DNA from: Apodospora peruviana
Lineage: Eukaryota > Ascomycota > Sordariomycetes > Sordariales > Lasiosphaeriaceae
NCBI GenBank assembly: GCA_033439685.1
Contig: JAUEDM010000010.1
Location: 124,001-188,000 of the forward strand
Direction of reading: 5' to 3'
Length of the DNA: 64,000 bases
Of this stretch, positions 33,349-44,300 are shown piece by piece. The notes below the pieces were generated by a model. It made no database searches. It saw only the letters and a program-made list of their open reading frames with translations, and had not been told where the DNA came from. The translations under genes and the position numbers were made by a program. Within the stretch, counting starts at the first letter, position 1. Every line of letters starts with the position of its first letter.

Positions 33349-36059
33349 TCGGATTGGGTTGCGCGGTGTTTAGATGTTCGGATGCGACATCAAACCACTG
33401 GCGAGTCGTGTTAGCGTGAGATGAAATCGGTTTATGGATACATTCAAGTGACGATGTGCGCGCAACGTGGAATCAGGTTGGGAATATGTCGGTAATATTG
33501 GATGAATGCGCAAGGCGCAATGCGCGATATGCGGCGATGAGCGCGAAAAACGTGGCGCGACGGTGATGTTCTCGGTTTAAAATATTTCAAATGAGGCAAT
33601 TGGCACGAGGGGATGCCAGATACAAAAGGCGAACGAGAGACGGGACGTGCGCACGCGTCGAGCGCAAAATGGTGCAGTTGCGTGGTGATAGTGGATGGAG
33701 GAGAGAGAAAAGGAAAAAAGAACCACTCACAATTTTGCGAATGCGCTTTGGGGCAGAAGGCTGAAAACTAATAAAGGTCGGGGGGCCAGCCTCGCGGAAA
33801 TGCGATGGTCGGGGTCGGAAAGGAAAAACTTTGGATGGGGCGGGTGGGTGACAGGAGTAAATCTGGGTGGCTGGGTTTATCGAGGGGGGGTCGAGACGGG
33901 ACTTGGCGAAGGATCTCTGGCAAAAAAGAGAAAAGAGGGAGAGAAAAGAAAAAGGGTGGTCGAAGCTTCTTGTGCTTGTCGCGTCGGCGCCGCAATTTGT
34001 TGACTCTGGTTGGTCCGTGGGTCGGCTGGTCTTGGCACTGCTTTTGGTACCGCGTCGCTTCCTTTTCGAAAAATCTGGGTGAAAACACATGTCAGTCGCG
34101 GTCGGCAGCTCGGGGCTATTTATGAGAGGTGTCCAGCGGTGTTGCTAGCTCCTGGCCCAGCGTGTGGCTCCGCCTCTGACTGGCTCACTGGCCTTATCGA
34201 CAAGGCTTCGACACGTCTGATTGGCCACAACCAACAGAGTGGGCCGTGCGCGGATCGACACGAGGGGCACAAGGACACCACCTGCCGCCCGTACCACACC
34301 CGCTTCAAGCTCTTCTTCCCTCATCATTTCTCAACACTTTCATCCAAAATCATCACCACTTTCCCCCGTAAATTGTCGCGACATTAACGCGCACAATGTT
34401 CATTCATCACCAGCACTCGTCAGGATGAACAGCGACGCCAGGAAGTTGAGGAGCATCCCGGATGCGACAATGCATAACTTGCGGGTACTGAACGGGGATC
34501 GTGTGCGAACAAAGAGAAGAGAAGCCAACTTTACCTGGAATAGCTGGACGGCTGCGGTGAACAGCAACGCTTCCGGCTCTCAGACCGGGGACGGAACCTT
34601 CGGGATTATGTTCGATACGTCTTCCAGACGAAGACGATTGGGATGAGAGGTCACAACGAAGGAAATTGTCAAGTCCCGAGCCCGCCGTTGCAACTTGGCG
34701 AGGCAAATGATACGGATGACGGCGGCGACTGACTGCTGGAGGTGCGGTCGCGACCGGTGCTGCGACGGCGGCGACACCACGGCTGACACCCGACACGGCT
34801 TGCTGCACTCTCCGTTCGCAAGCGACGTTAAGGTCAGGGGTACGCGAGAATGACGCGCAAGGCAATGGGAGCCTAGGCAATTTACGGTGTTAATTTCACT
34901 CCTCCCCGAAAGCTTTTCCGCTTTCCTTCAAAATCGGAATCTTGCGACGTGTCGCGTCGTGGCGCCAAAGTCGTGAATTTTTGGGAAGCACTGATCTAGC
35001 GGGTACTTCCTGGATGTACCTTAAATCCGAGGGTGGTTACAGGCGGAGGGGAACTCGAGACTTTTTCGCGAGCGAAATTTGGCGAAATCTGGAATCGGGG
35101 TCCGATTGTATTTGTAGGTTGGACTGGTCCGTTTGGGACAGGTCGCGCTCGCCCAAAGCTTTTGCTCCACGGGCTGCTTACAAGGGAGCCACTTGCAGGG
35201 ATCTCCCTGAGCTCAAGCCCGTCACGACCAATCATTCGCCTTCCCGATCCACTATTCAGGCAAGAATGTCACGGAGGAGGGACAGGCAGAAGGAGGTGGG
35301 TGGAAGCCCTTAGCAAATTTTGCTGATTCTCGCAACGTCCGCGGCGTTGCGCGACCGTTTCATTCTTTTCGATAAAGCCTTTCGAAGGACTTTTCAGAGA
35401 AAATACACTTGCATACCTAGGTTCTGCAGCCTGCTTGGTTTTAAAGATCATACAGGAAGAACACTCACAACCTGGTGGCTACACTGCGCTCGGGCCTTCA
35501 CGAATGAGGCTGGGCCCATCGACGGTTTGATCTTGCCCCACTGTTGCAGGTACCCACCAATAGTGTGGCCTTCTTCCTCTTGGTTCGCAAGCCGGCTCAA
35601 GCAATCACAGCACAGCCACACTCGACGGTTCGAAGTCTCATTTCGTGCCGAACCAGATGACTCATCATGCAGCTGTCGGGATCGGTCATTTGATCACATG
35701 AGACGTCACGAGTTGATAAGAGCATTCAATGCACAGACCAGACGGGTATCGTATCAGCAAGTGGGTGGGGACTGCGAAGCAAAGTTTGGGCCGCGTCCAG
35801 ATTTTTTTTCTGCTGCTTCAGCAGAACTTCTAAACCGAAAGTCACATCAAATCTGTCGCATTTCCAGCAGCCGCCTACAATCTCTTGTGGGCTAGATTTG
35901 TATCCGGCATTGATATAGACCATTATATACGCTCAATTGGCAGCATATCGACACAATCCATTACTGTTTTACCTCACCTGCAAGGTATCTCAGTGCCGAC
36001 CGAGCACCGAGTTGCCCCCGTCCCCGCGACACTCCCCTACTTCACAATATCACAATACC
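33349..36059. other. Divergent intergenic region between bdf1 and the Utp5-like gene, about 2.7 kb
   Basis: Divergently transcribed genes flank this stretch, so it should contain both promoters. Features seen are long purine-rich segments (33690-33970) and a TACCTAGG motif near 35413. Short frames, including one beginning at 34425, have no motif support. Confidence 0.5.
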
Positions 36060-37301
36060 ATGTCAACCAAGCGGAAACCGGCCACGGCCTTGGCGAGGCC
36101 TGTAATCAAGCAGAGCGCCAAAACTCCCTCCAAGACGAGGATTGATGAGTCGAGGACGGCTGTGTCAATAGGACTGTCGCAAAAGACCGAAGAACCTATC
36201 GAGATCTCCAGCGATTCATCCAGCCATTATTCCGACCTTGAGGATGACGCGAGCGACGATGAAGCTGCTGCTCCAGCCACTGAACAGCCCAAGACCACCG
36301 CGCCCGAGGTGTCCAAATTAAAACGCGACCAAGATGCCGATGTTGAGATGGATTCTGGAGATGGTCAGGAACAGGGCGACGCTTCAGATGCGGAAGAGAC
36401 ATCCCCAACCTTTGGCGACCTTGTCCGGGGCAACTCGACCATTGATGTGTCTGCATCCCTCGCAGCCGAGACGGTTGCCCAAGCTCCCCGGTCGGGCGCG
36501 CAGTCGCGATCCATAGCACCGATCAACGCCGTCTCCATGGGTATTACGCTAGAGCAAGCGCTTCGGACTGACGATTCCGACCTCCTCGAGTCATGCCTGC
36601 AGATCAACAACATCGAGACGATAGAAAAAACCATCCAGCGCATGGACTCGTTGCTCGCTGGTGCTCTCCTCTCCAAGCTGGCCGCACGCATGCACCGCCG
36701 CCCTGGTCGCGCGTACGGGCTGATGAAGTGGGTGCAGTGGACGTTAATAGCACACGGGGGCGCACTTGTCGGACAGCCAGATGTTGTCAAAAGACTAGCT
36801 GAGCTCAACCGGGTGCTGGAAGAACGCTCTCGGGGCCTGACGAGCCTTTTGTCCTTGAAGGGCAAGCTGGATATGCTGGACGCGCAGATGCGGTTCCGGA
36901 AATCTGTCCGCAGCGGTGGAAGTGGCAGAAGCCGGGCCGGAGACGAGGAGGAGTCGGACGAGGAGTCTGATGCGAATGTGGACGAGCCCGGTGTGGTCTT
37001 TGTCGAGGGCGAGGAGAACCAGATCCAGGTGTTTACGAATAGGGCGGCCGCGAGGGCTGGAGCGGATGAGGAGGATGACTTCCCGGCTATGAATGGCAAC
37101 GACGGAGATTCTGACGACGATTCGGAGGAAGACGATGAGGACTTTGTGGGCGAGGACCTTGCTGACGAGGAGTCGATGGATGAGGACGAGGTAGACCACG
37201 ATGATGTCGAGGAGTCTGGCGAGGAGGAGAGCGATAATGAGGACTCTGGGCCGCCCGCAAAGGTACAAAAAGTGTCGTCCAAGTTTCCAAAGCGCAAGTA
37301 G
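36060..37301 (+). CDS. Utp12/NUC189-domain protein, Utp5-like small-subunit processome component
   Basis: 413-residue acidic nucleolar-type protein. The Utp12 (NUC189) domain is about residues 160-280 (GITLEQALRTDDSDLLESCLQ, ... LSKLAARMHRRPGRAYGLMKWVQWTL). It is followed by a long acidic tail (EEDDEDFVGEDLADEESMDEDE) and a basic end (KFPKRK). The N-terminal 150 residues are disordered and Ser/Asp-rich. In yeast the Utp12 domain terminates t-UTP proteins such as Utp5 that act early in 18S pre-rRNA processing. The WD40 propeller of yeast Utp5 is absent here. I chose the ATG at 36060 (context ACCATGTC) over the upstream in-frame start because the upstream extension is not conserved-looking. Domain assignment is firm; equivalence to Utp5 is probable. 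Confidence 0.8.
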   Translation: MSTKRKPATALARPVIKQSAKTPSKTRIDESRTAVSIGLSQKTEEPIEISSDSSSHYSDLEDDASDDEAAAPATEQPKTTAPEVSKLKRDQDADVEMDSGDGQEQGDASDAEETSPTFGDLVRGNSTIDVSASLAAETVAQAPRSGAQSRSIAPINAVSMGITLEQALRTDDSDLLESCLQINNIETIEKTIQRMDSLLAGALLSKLAARMHRRPGRAYGLMKWVQWTLIAHGGALVGQPDVVKRLAELNRVLEERSRGLTSLLSLKGKLDMLDAQMRFRKSVRSGGSGRSRAGDEEESDEESDANVDEPGVVFVEGEENQIQVFTNRAAARAGADEEDDFPAMNGNDGDSDDDSEEDDEDFVGEDLADEESMDEDEVDHDDVEESGEEESDNEDSGPPAKVQKVSSKFPKRK

Positions 37302-37894
37302 AATCTGCCGTTTTTAGATTGGTTGGTATAAACACTGCATCTAGGCTACCAATAGACTCCCGGCGGCCTGTCTGTCTTGATCTTCACATGGCGGTCCGTC
37401 TTGCTTGCTCGTGGATGTTTGCAGACCGAGAATCTGGATAGATGGGCTTGTCATGATGTTACCCGTAGGAAAGCAATTCATCAACTGTTGTTCCTAGAAG
37501 TCTGTCTGGTCATTATTACAGTATGCATATAATACTTGGCTGACAACTTGACATGAGCAGGGAAGCGAAAGATACCTGTACGCAACAACACGAGCCCTCC
37601 TCCATTCCCTGTTATCGATACTTAAACCCAAGCAACCCGTAACTCCTCCACCCTTCATCACTATCCATTCTTTTCGTAACAACCTAGTTGCATATCAGTA
37701 TTCCCTGATGAGGAAAACATGCTCCAAATATTTTCCTGAGGCAGGTAACCCACTCACTTTCAGACCACTGCTGACCGTAAACCCACATCCCCAGTGGATC
37801 CGTTCATGTCTTCTTACCAGGACCACCCCCATTCATGTAAACAAGCACCAGGCGAATCAGTCATTCCACATCCCAAAGCTTGTATTCAACTGGA
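37302..37894. other. Intergenic between the Utp5-like gene and tRNA-Asn
   Basis: 3' flank of the Utp5-like gene and 5' flank of the tRNA. No coding frame supported. Confidence 0.5.
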
Positions 37895-37967
37895 TCCTCT
37901 GTGGCGCAATTGGCTAGCGCGTCAGACTGTTAATCTGGAGGCTGTAAGTTCGACCCTTACCGGAGGA
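37895..37967 (+). tRNA. tRNA-Asn(GTT)
   Basis: 73-nt intronless tRNA. The acceptor stem TCCTCTG pairs with CGGAGGA, the D arm contains the A-box-like GGCGCAATTGGC, the anticodon stem is TCAGA/TCTGG with loop CTGTTAA (anticodon GTT), and the T arm is GTAAG-TTCGACC-CTTAC. All stems pair apart from G-U wobbles. Confidence 0.93.
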
Positions 37968-39100
37968 GACAAAATAAGCATCAGGAGATGGAGCTTTCTC
38001 TCTCTTTTTTGGTGTCATGGCATGCATGTCGTCCATTCCACACACACACACAGGCACAGTCAGTGAGTGATGAGTATCGAATCATTTTGGCTCTTTTTTG
38101 CTCTCGGAAATCCCCCCTGCTGCTTGCTGCGTAAATGCCTCGTTCGGCTACTGCGATCGATCCGGCGGCGAGCTCTTGGTAAGTAGGAACAGTTCTGCGC
38201 CGTTGATGTCGTTACCTTTTTTGCTGGGAAGTTTTTTTTCCTTAGTTCCTTTCTTTGTTGTTAAGTAACTAACCTTTCTCCTTAATGCCTGTTCACATTG
38301 TTCCCCGTGTGTCCCTCGAATCCACCCGGTTTACTTATTAGTACCTAGGTAAGAGAGGGAGGGTTACAAGACTTTTCCTTCTTACTACATACAACCTCAT
38401 ATTCTGTCTCTCTTTTTGAGGGTTTCCCTGATTTATGTAAAAGGATCACACTTTGTTTTAAATCATGGTTTATCTATCTTGGTGTAAACCCCCCCATTCG
38501 GCCCCTTGAAATTTTCGACTGAAAGATATGGGCAACCCGCAAAACAGGGGGTCGGTCGTTGTGTAAAAAGCGAGGACTCTGTGAGGGTATTCTACAGGAT
38601 AGGGGCGGCGGGTGAGGGTATGGTGTCTTTGTAAAGATGCATGCATAGCATGTAACTGAATTTAACTTTGAGATGGCCTTTCTTTGAGAGCCTTTTGTGG
38701 TTTCGGTGAATAAGATAAGGTACGTACTCGCCAGGTACGTATTCCGTAAGGTACCTTTTTCCTTTGGACTGAAAGCTTTTGACTGACACCGGCCCTGTGT
38801 CACACTGCTGCGTCACTGGGCTCACTCCGTGGAGAGGAATGATGCCGATTGGACTGCTGTGCGACTTACTTGATGACTAAAAAACTCCCCCAATATCCTC
38901 TTTCACTCTTTTCATCCATCTTACAAAGCACGCACAAACAACCATCGCGAGATACGGTCGCACCAACCATGGTGCGCTTCATGGCAATCATGATGTAAAA
39001 ATCTTGGACTGGAGGAGGAACTGTATTCCTCCTCAGCGGCAGGTTTCCTCTTTTTCATAAATAACACCGAGCATTATTACACCCATTTTTATTCTTTACA
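37968..39100. other. Intergenic, upstream of the Fta2-family gene
   Basis: AT-rich spacer with long T runs (38215-38240) and a GTACCTAGGTAAG motif (38341-38353). A nine-unit CA repeat lies at about 38040-38055. No gene seen. Confidence 0.5.
38005..38010 (+). terminator. RNA polymerase III T-run terminator of tRNA-Asn
   Basis: Six consecutive T, 37 nt beyond the mature 3' end and the first run of four or more T downstream of the tRNA. Confidence 0.6.
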
Positions 39101-40385
39101 ATGCCGCATGATACCATGTACCCCGACTGGCCGCGATCGAGCGCCGACCTGGTGCCGCTCCCACGGGGGTGCGACGGTCCCAAACTGAAGCCGTTCGACT
39201 TCCAAGGAGGACCTCAAGCAATCGAATTCCTCGAGTACGCCGGCGAGGGGCTCCATGCCCACCTGTTCAAGGTGCGGATCCTGGGCCAGATCTACGCACT
39301 GAAGCTAGTAAGGTTTTCTTCCTGTCAACCGATTTGACGATCGAGAGAGAGAGAGAGCGAGAGAGAGATGTTAATTACCCCAACTACCTTAGTTCCGATT
39401 CTGCTATGATAACAACTGGCTAGCTCCCGCGCGTGATACGGACCCGCGTGACCGGGAGCTCATGAGCGCCTTCTACGACTCCTCGGAGCCCTTCAACTGC
39501 AAATGCCGCGCCTACGGACGGCTGCAGGAGGCCGGCCACGAGGATTTAGTTGTTGCCTGTTTTGGTTAGGTGCTGCTGGACGAGGACCACGAGGCCGCAA
39601 TATACAGCCGCTTCGCCAACGACAACATCTCATTCAACGGCGATATACAACTCCCGGGGTTAGATGGCGATCACGATTTCGACATGCGGGCGCGTTTTCT
39701 TGGGAGGGACGGCTGGAAGCCGCCGGTCCACGGCATCGTGAAGGAGTTTGTTGTCCCGGCCGCCGAGGAGGATTTGACCGAGGCAGAGGCGGCGAAGATG
39801 CTGCGGGATATCGGCAAGCTGCAGCAGCTTGGTATCCTGTGCATCAACGTCGCGGCCCGGCAGGTTCTGGGAGGCAAGTTCAGCAACTTTAGCACCGCCA
39901 TCACGGTGCCGCACTTCTTCACGACGCCCGAGCTGAACCCGACGCTGACGCCGGGGATGCGGGGTGGAATGGAGCTCGAGACGTTCCAGCTGGCGCTCGC
40001 CGACTATTTGACGTTTGACGACATATTGAAGGGCTGGAACACGGATCATGCCGCAAACAAGGGTTACACGATCGATGTGCGCGCGTTTCCCGGCGGCGAG
40101 GGTTCTCCGCCGCTTCGTCGGTATGCGCTGCGGAACGAGGCGGCGAGGGAGCCCGTGTTTACCTATGTCCACCCGAGACGGTACGACTGGAAGAGGAAGA
40201 GGCAGACGGTCCGACGACGAGTTCGGCTGTGGGCCAAGCCGCCCATGTGGATATACTACTGTGGTGATGGTAGCTCTTTCGCTGAGGAGTTGAGGGGGCG
40301 TGACCACATTCACAAGTACTCGTTGTTCTGGGATTACAAAGATGGGTTTATCTATCCGCGGCTTGACGCGCCTGCCTCGCCTTGA
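39101..40385 (+). pseudogene. Fta2-family (Sim4 kinetochore subunit / kinase-like) gene with an in-frame stop
   Basis: Exon 1 is 39101-39307 and exon 2 is 39393-40385. The 85-bp intron (GTAAGG...CCTTAG) contains a GA-repeat. The text YAGEGLHAHLFKVRILGQIYALKL|FRFCYD, then DPRDRELMSAFYDSSEPFNC, RAYGRLQEAGHEDL, GIVKEF, FSTAITVPHFFTTPELNP and FQLALADYLTFDDILKGWN, matches the Fta2-like family of filamentous fungi. The family has many copies and resembles the N-lobe of a protein kinase (GEGLH loop, ALKL lysine). The frame is intact except for TAG at 39567-39569 between VVACFG and VLLDEDHE. Translation would give only 127 residues; without this codon the product would be about 400 residues. It could be a recent nonsense allele, a readthrough case, or a sequencing error. 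Confidence 0.75.
39340..39368 (+). repeat. (GA)n microsatellite in the intron of the Fta2-family gene
   Basis: About fourteen GA units with one GC interruption (GAGCGAGAG). It lies wholly inside the predicted intron. Confidence 0.85.
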
Positions 40386-41386
40386 TCTTTTGGACAGGGA
40401 GGCTACCTATGGGCGGTGATTAGAGAACGTGGAGTGCGTCCAGATGGCCAGAATAGACCCCGAGTGTCGGAGTGGTTTTTCCTGGTTGACGTTTGGGAAC
40501 GGACCAATCAGCGCCTGAAGTTTCCCATTTGATGTTGTCTGGCCAGTGTGTTTGCAATATCAAGCCTTGAACAGAATAAATAAGGATGCCATGATTTTGT
40601 CTTTTTTAGGTCTGCTCGGATTGGGGTGGATTAAGTCACAACTGTTTGTCAATGGGGCAGCGACCAATTCCGGTGATACTGTGTTCAAAACCCCCTCTTT
40701 GCTTTGTCTACGAATCGCCAAGCCCTCGCCTGTTGCCCAGGTTACCAATACCCCTTTCCTCTTCTGGGTGTGTCGTCACCACTTTGATCACCCGTCCTGG
40801 TTTAAAGAGGTAGCTACCATGTACCGTGTCTAGCCATTTTGATGAGCTCTTTCCCTTGAGATTGACTTGCTAACCATTGTTTGGGAAACCACATTGCCCG
40901 TTGTGGATGTTGCTGTCGTCATCGTCCCATTGTGGACGCCGTTGAGCGAAAGGAGGAAGGAAGGCAGACCGTGTTGCCGGTCCCAATAAAGCCTTCTCCG
41001 TTGGAAACTTTGGGCTTCGATCCTGCATCGAACACCACCAGGGGACATCGTCAAACCACCTTTTTGGAACCAGTTTCGTTGGAACCATCAACTACAGTTG
41101 GTTGTTGTGTCATTTTGAAGAAGCAAGCACTGACATTAGAAAGCTCTAGAGGTAAGGTAGGTAGAATGAACTTGAATCCGGTCTATCTAATATCCAGAAA
41201 TGCCCCCTCATCCATCCGGGCCAGCCTGTTATCCTGCTCTGCTCCATTATACATGATATGTCCGTGTATGTAAAAGTTGTATGTGGATATATATGAGTAT
41301 CCATCTATTATCCATCCAAAACCATCCAATCCAAGCCTGGAAGTCCAATCCAATCCAACCAAGATATAAGCAAGTGTAAAACACAC
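40386..41386. other. Convergent 3' flanks, about 1 kb
   Basis: Between the 3' ends of the Fta2-family gene (+) and the 1,612-residue gene (-). A cluster of CCATCCA/ATCCAATCC repeats lies at 41300-41360. No gene seen. Confidence 0.5.
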
Positions 41387-44300
41387 CTAAGGCATAACAC
41401 TCTGCCTCCACCTCTCAACCATATCGACCGGCTGGCCTTGCTGCGCTCCGGGTACACCGCCGCCAGCAGGCATTTGCATCTGCATCGGCATTGCTATCGG
41501 CATCGGCATACCGTACTGCGAAACCGGGCCACCAACTTGAACACCACCATTATAATTATAGCCCATACCCATGCCCATGTTCATATTCATGGTACTCATC
41601 GGCTGCATCCCGGCAGCGCCATTGCCATATACGCCGGCGCCATACGGCATACCCCCAACAGCAGCAGGCATCATTATACCACCCGTGCCGTTATTATGCC
41701 CACCGCCGACGGGCACAATGGTCGGAGCCATCGACATCCTATTATGTTGCTGCTGCTGCTGAATTCCTCCCGACCCATCATTGAACACCCCACCCATATA
41801 CCCGCCGTTCCTCGCACCGGTGCTCGTCCTTTCCATCGTGGCCGGCATCTGCGCCCGCAAGGCCGCCATTTTGGCGTCCTTTTCCCTTGCCACCCTCTCC
41901 GCCTCGGCCTCCCGGCGCATTCTCTCCTGCGTTCGCGGGTCGACCACGCCCTGCGGGGTATCGATGGGATGCGCAGCCAACATATCCGACATGGACAGCC
42001 GATGGGACAGTCGCTGCTGCTGCTGACCTAAACCGTCAAAGTTCATGACGCTTCCTGTACCAGTGCTGAGCATCGTGTTGCGGTTCCCGGGGATCATCAT
42101 CGGCGGCGCAAGTCCACCGCCGGCATTCATCTCGCGCTCCCGTGCCTCGCGCTCAGCTTGCAACCTCCTCCGTCTCTGACCGAGCGTCTCCTCCTCCTCA
42201 GGCACGTTATCCTCAGTCTTCCCTTTACCCTTGTCATTGTCATCCCCCTTAGCCTCTTCCTCTTCGGGACCAAACTGACTCAAGAGCTCAGCAGAAAACG
42301 TCCGACTCACAGGCCTCGCTCTGGGCAACGGATCCTCTTGCCCCGTCAACCTTGCTTTCCTCTGAGCGAGCGTCTCGCCCTCAAACTCGTCCTCTTCTCC
42401 TGCCCCCCTTACAGATCCAAGAGCAGAAGCCCCCACCATCATAACCGATTGATTTTGCTGCTGTAAAGGCAACGTAAGTCTCGACATCGACCTCGACCCA
42501 CCCAGACCGAGACCGAGACCATTTGCCGCCGGCGCCAGCGACAATTGCGTCATCCGTTTCTGCATCATGGTCAAAGACATGGGCGCCAACCCGCCATCTC
42601 GGCCCTGGAGCCTGGCCCGCCTGGCGCTAAGCGGCTCGTTGTCCTCCAGCTCCCGGCGCTCCATCAATCCGAGAGGACGGTTGACTTCGTTCATGATGGC
42701 ACTAATATCCATCGTCGACGGTCGGTTACCCGCTGCCTTGGCGACGTACAGCATGCCCAGGGGCACGTCGTCGTCGTCGAGATCGTCCACGTGGTCGGGG
42801 TTCGTGTTTGGATCTTGCCATGCCAGATTAATCTGTTTGCCTTTGCGCATTTTGCGCTCCATCTCGGCGACGGTGTCGAGTTCGAGGAGTGTAGTGTGCA
42901 GGCCGTTTGCGTTGAGCTTGGGGCGAGTGCGTAATTTGTTTTGTTGTTTTCGGAGTTGGAGTTCGGCGAGGAGCGTTGTGGGCGGGCCTTGGTAAAGATC
43001 TTCCTCTTCCTGATCTTCATCATCCTCGTCATTTTCACTTTCCTCGTCCGCCGGCTCCGATTCCTCTGATTCCTCATCCGAGTCCGGCGCAAGCTGATTA
43101 GGAGAAATCGGTCCTTGGTCGTCGGTGTCTGGTGATCCATTATCCGAGACACGTCGGTTGCCCACCTCGCCGCCCACCAGACCGATCGTTGTACGTCCCT
43201 CGTCGATATCCAGATCGTCATCATGGCCACCGCGGAGTCGACCGAGCAGAGACAGCTGACTGGCGCGTTTCTTGGGTCCCTTGGGCGGGACGAGAAGATC
43301 GCTGCTGGATTTCCTGACAAGCACTGTCCTCCGCTTACCACCGTTGTCTTTTTCTTCATCCGCGGCCGCGGCTGCCGCATCCTTCTTCGCCTTCTTCTTC
43401 TTCTTTTCCACTCCATACACTTCCTTACCCAACTTACCCGCGAAGGCGTGGTCGGTAAACGCGCTGACGGGTGCGCTGGCGGAAGCGTCGAGGATGCTGT
43501 CGAGGGTAGCCATGGCGGAACCGTCCTTGACTTCGATCTTGGGCGTGGTCGATGGCAAGTCGAAAAATGCACTCGCTCGGAGCTGAGGAGGGAGCTCGTC
43601 AAACATGGTTGCACGTGTCTTGCGCTTTTCGGCCTCGGTGAGTCTTTGAGGGCGGCGGATCTCTCGTTGTTGTTTTTGTTGTTCTGGTTGCTGTGGTTGT
43701 GACGGAGGCTGAGGAGCGTGGATTGTGCTTGTCTCAGACGCTTGTCTTGCATGTCCCGACGGGTCGTCGATCCCTCCCACATCCGGTAGCAATGGTGGTC
43801 GTGGCGCTGAATCAGTGGTGCTCAGAGGTGCAGGCGAGCCGACGTCTTCCTCTAGCAAACCCGTCATGAAGGGTAGGTTATCCCGACTACCATGCAAACC
43901 TTCCACCGGGTCGGGAAGCCAGACGCGGGGCTCCCGAGGAGGCGGCGGCGGCATGGCTTGCGGCATGGCGCTGAGAACTTGGGAGCGGCGCACATTCCGC
44001 GCTGCGGCCTCTCCTTTGGGTTTCTTGGAAAGCTTGGGCGGGAGGTTGAGCATGGCGGGCACAGGTGCCGGGTAGTAGAGCATCTGCTGCCCTGTACTAG
44101 GGTCGAAATATGATTTCGGCCTAGGCGGAGCCAGACGGGAAGCTCGTCGCGGCTCCGGGGGGAACTCTGGTGCCTGCTCTTGCCGTTGTTGCGGCGGCGG
44201 AAAGTCATCTACATACGGATCACAGTGGACACCGTCGAAATCGCCAAAGGCCCTTTGCGCCTGGTCATACGTCGCACCTGTCCCGGAGGTTGTGGGCCTG

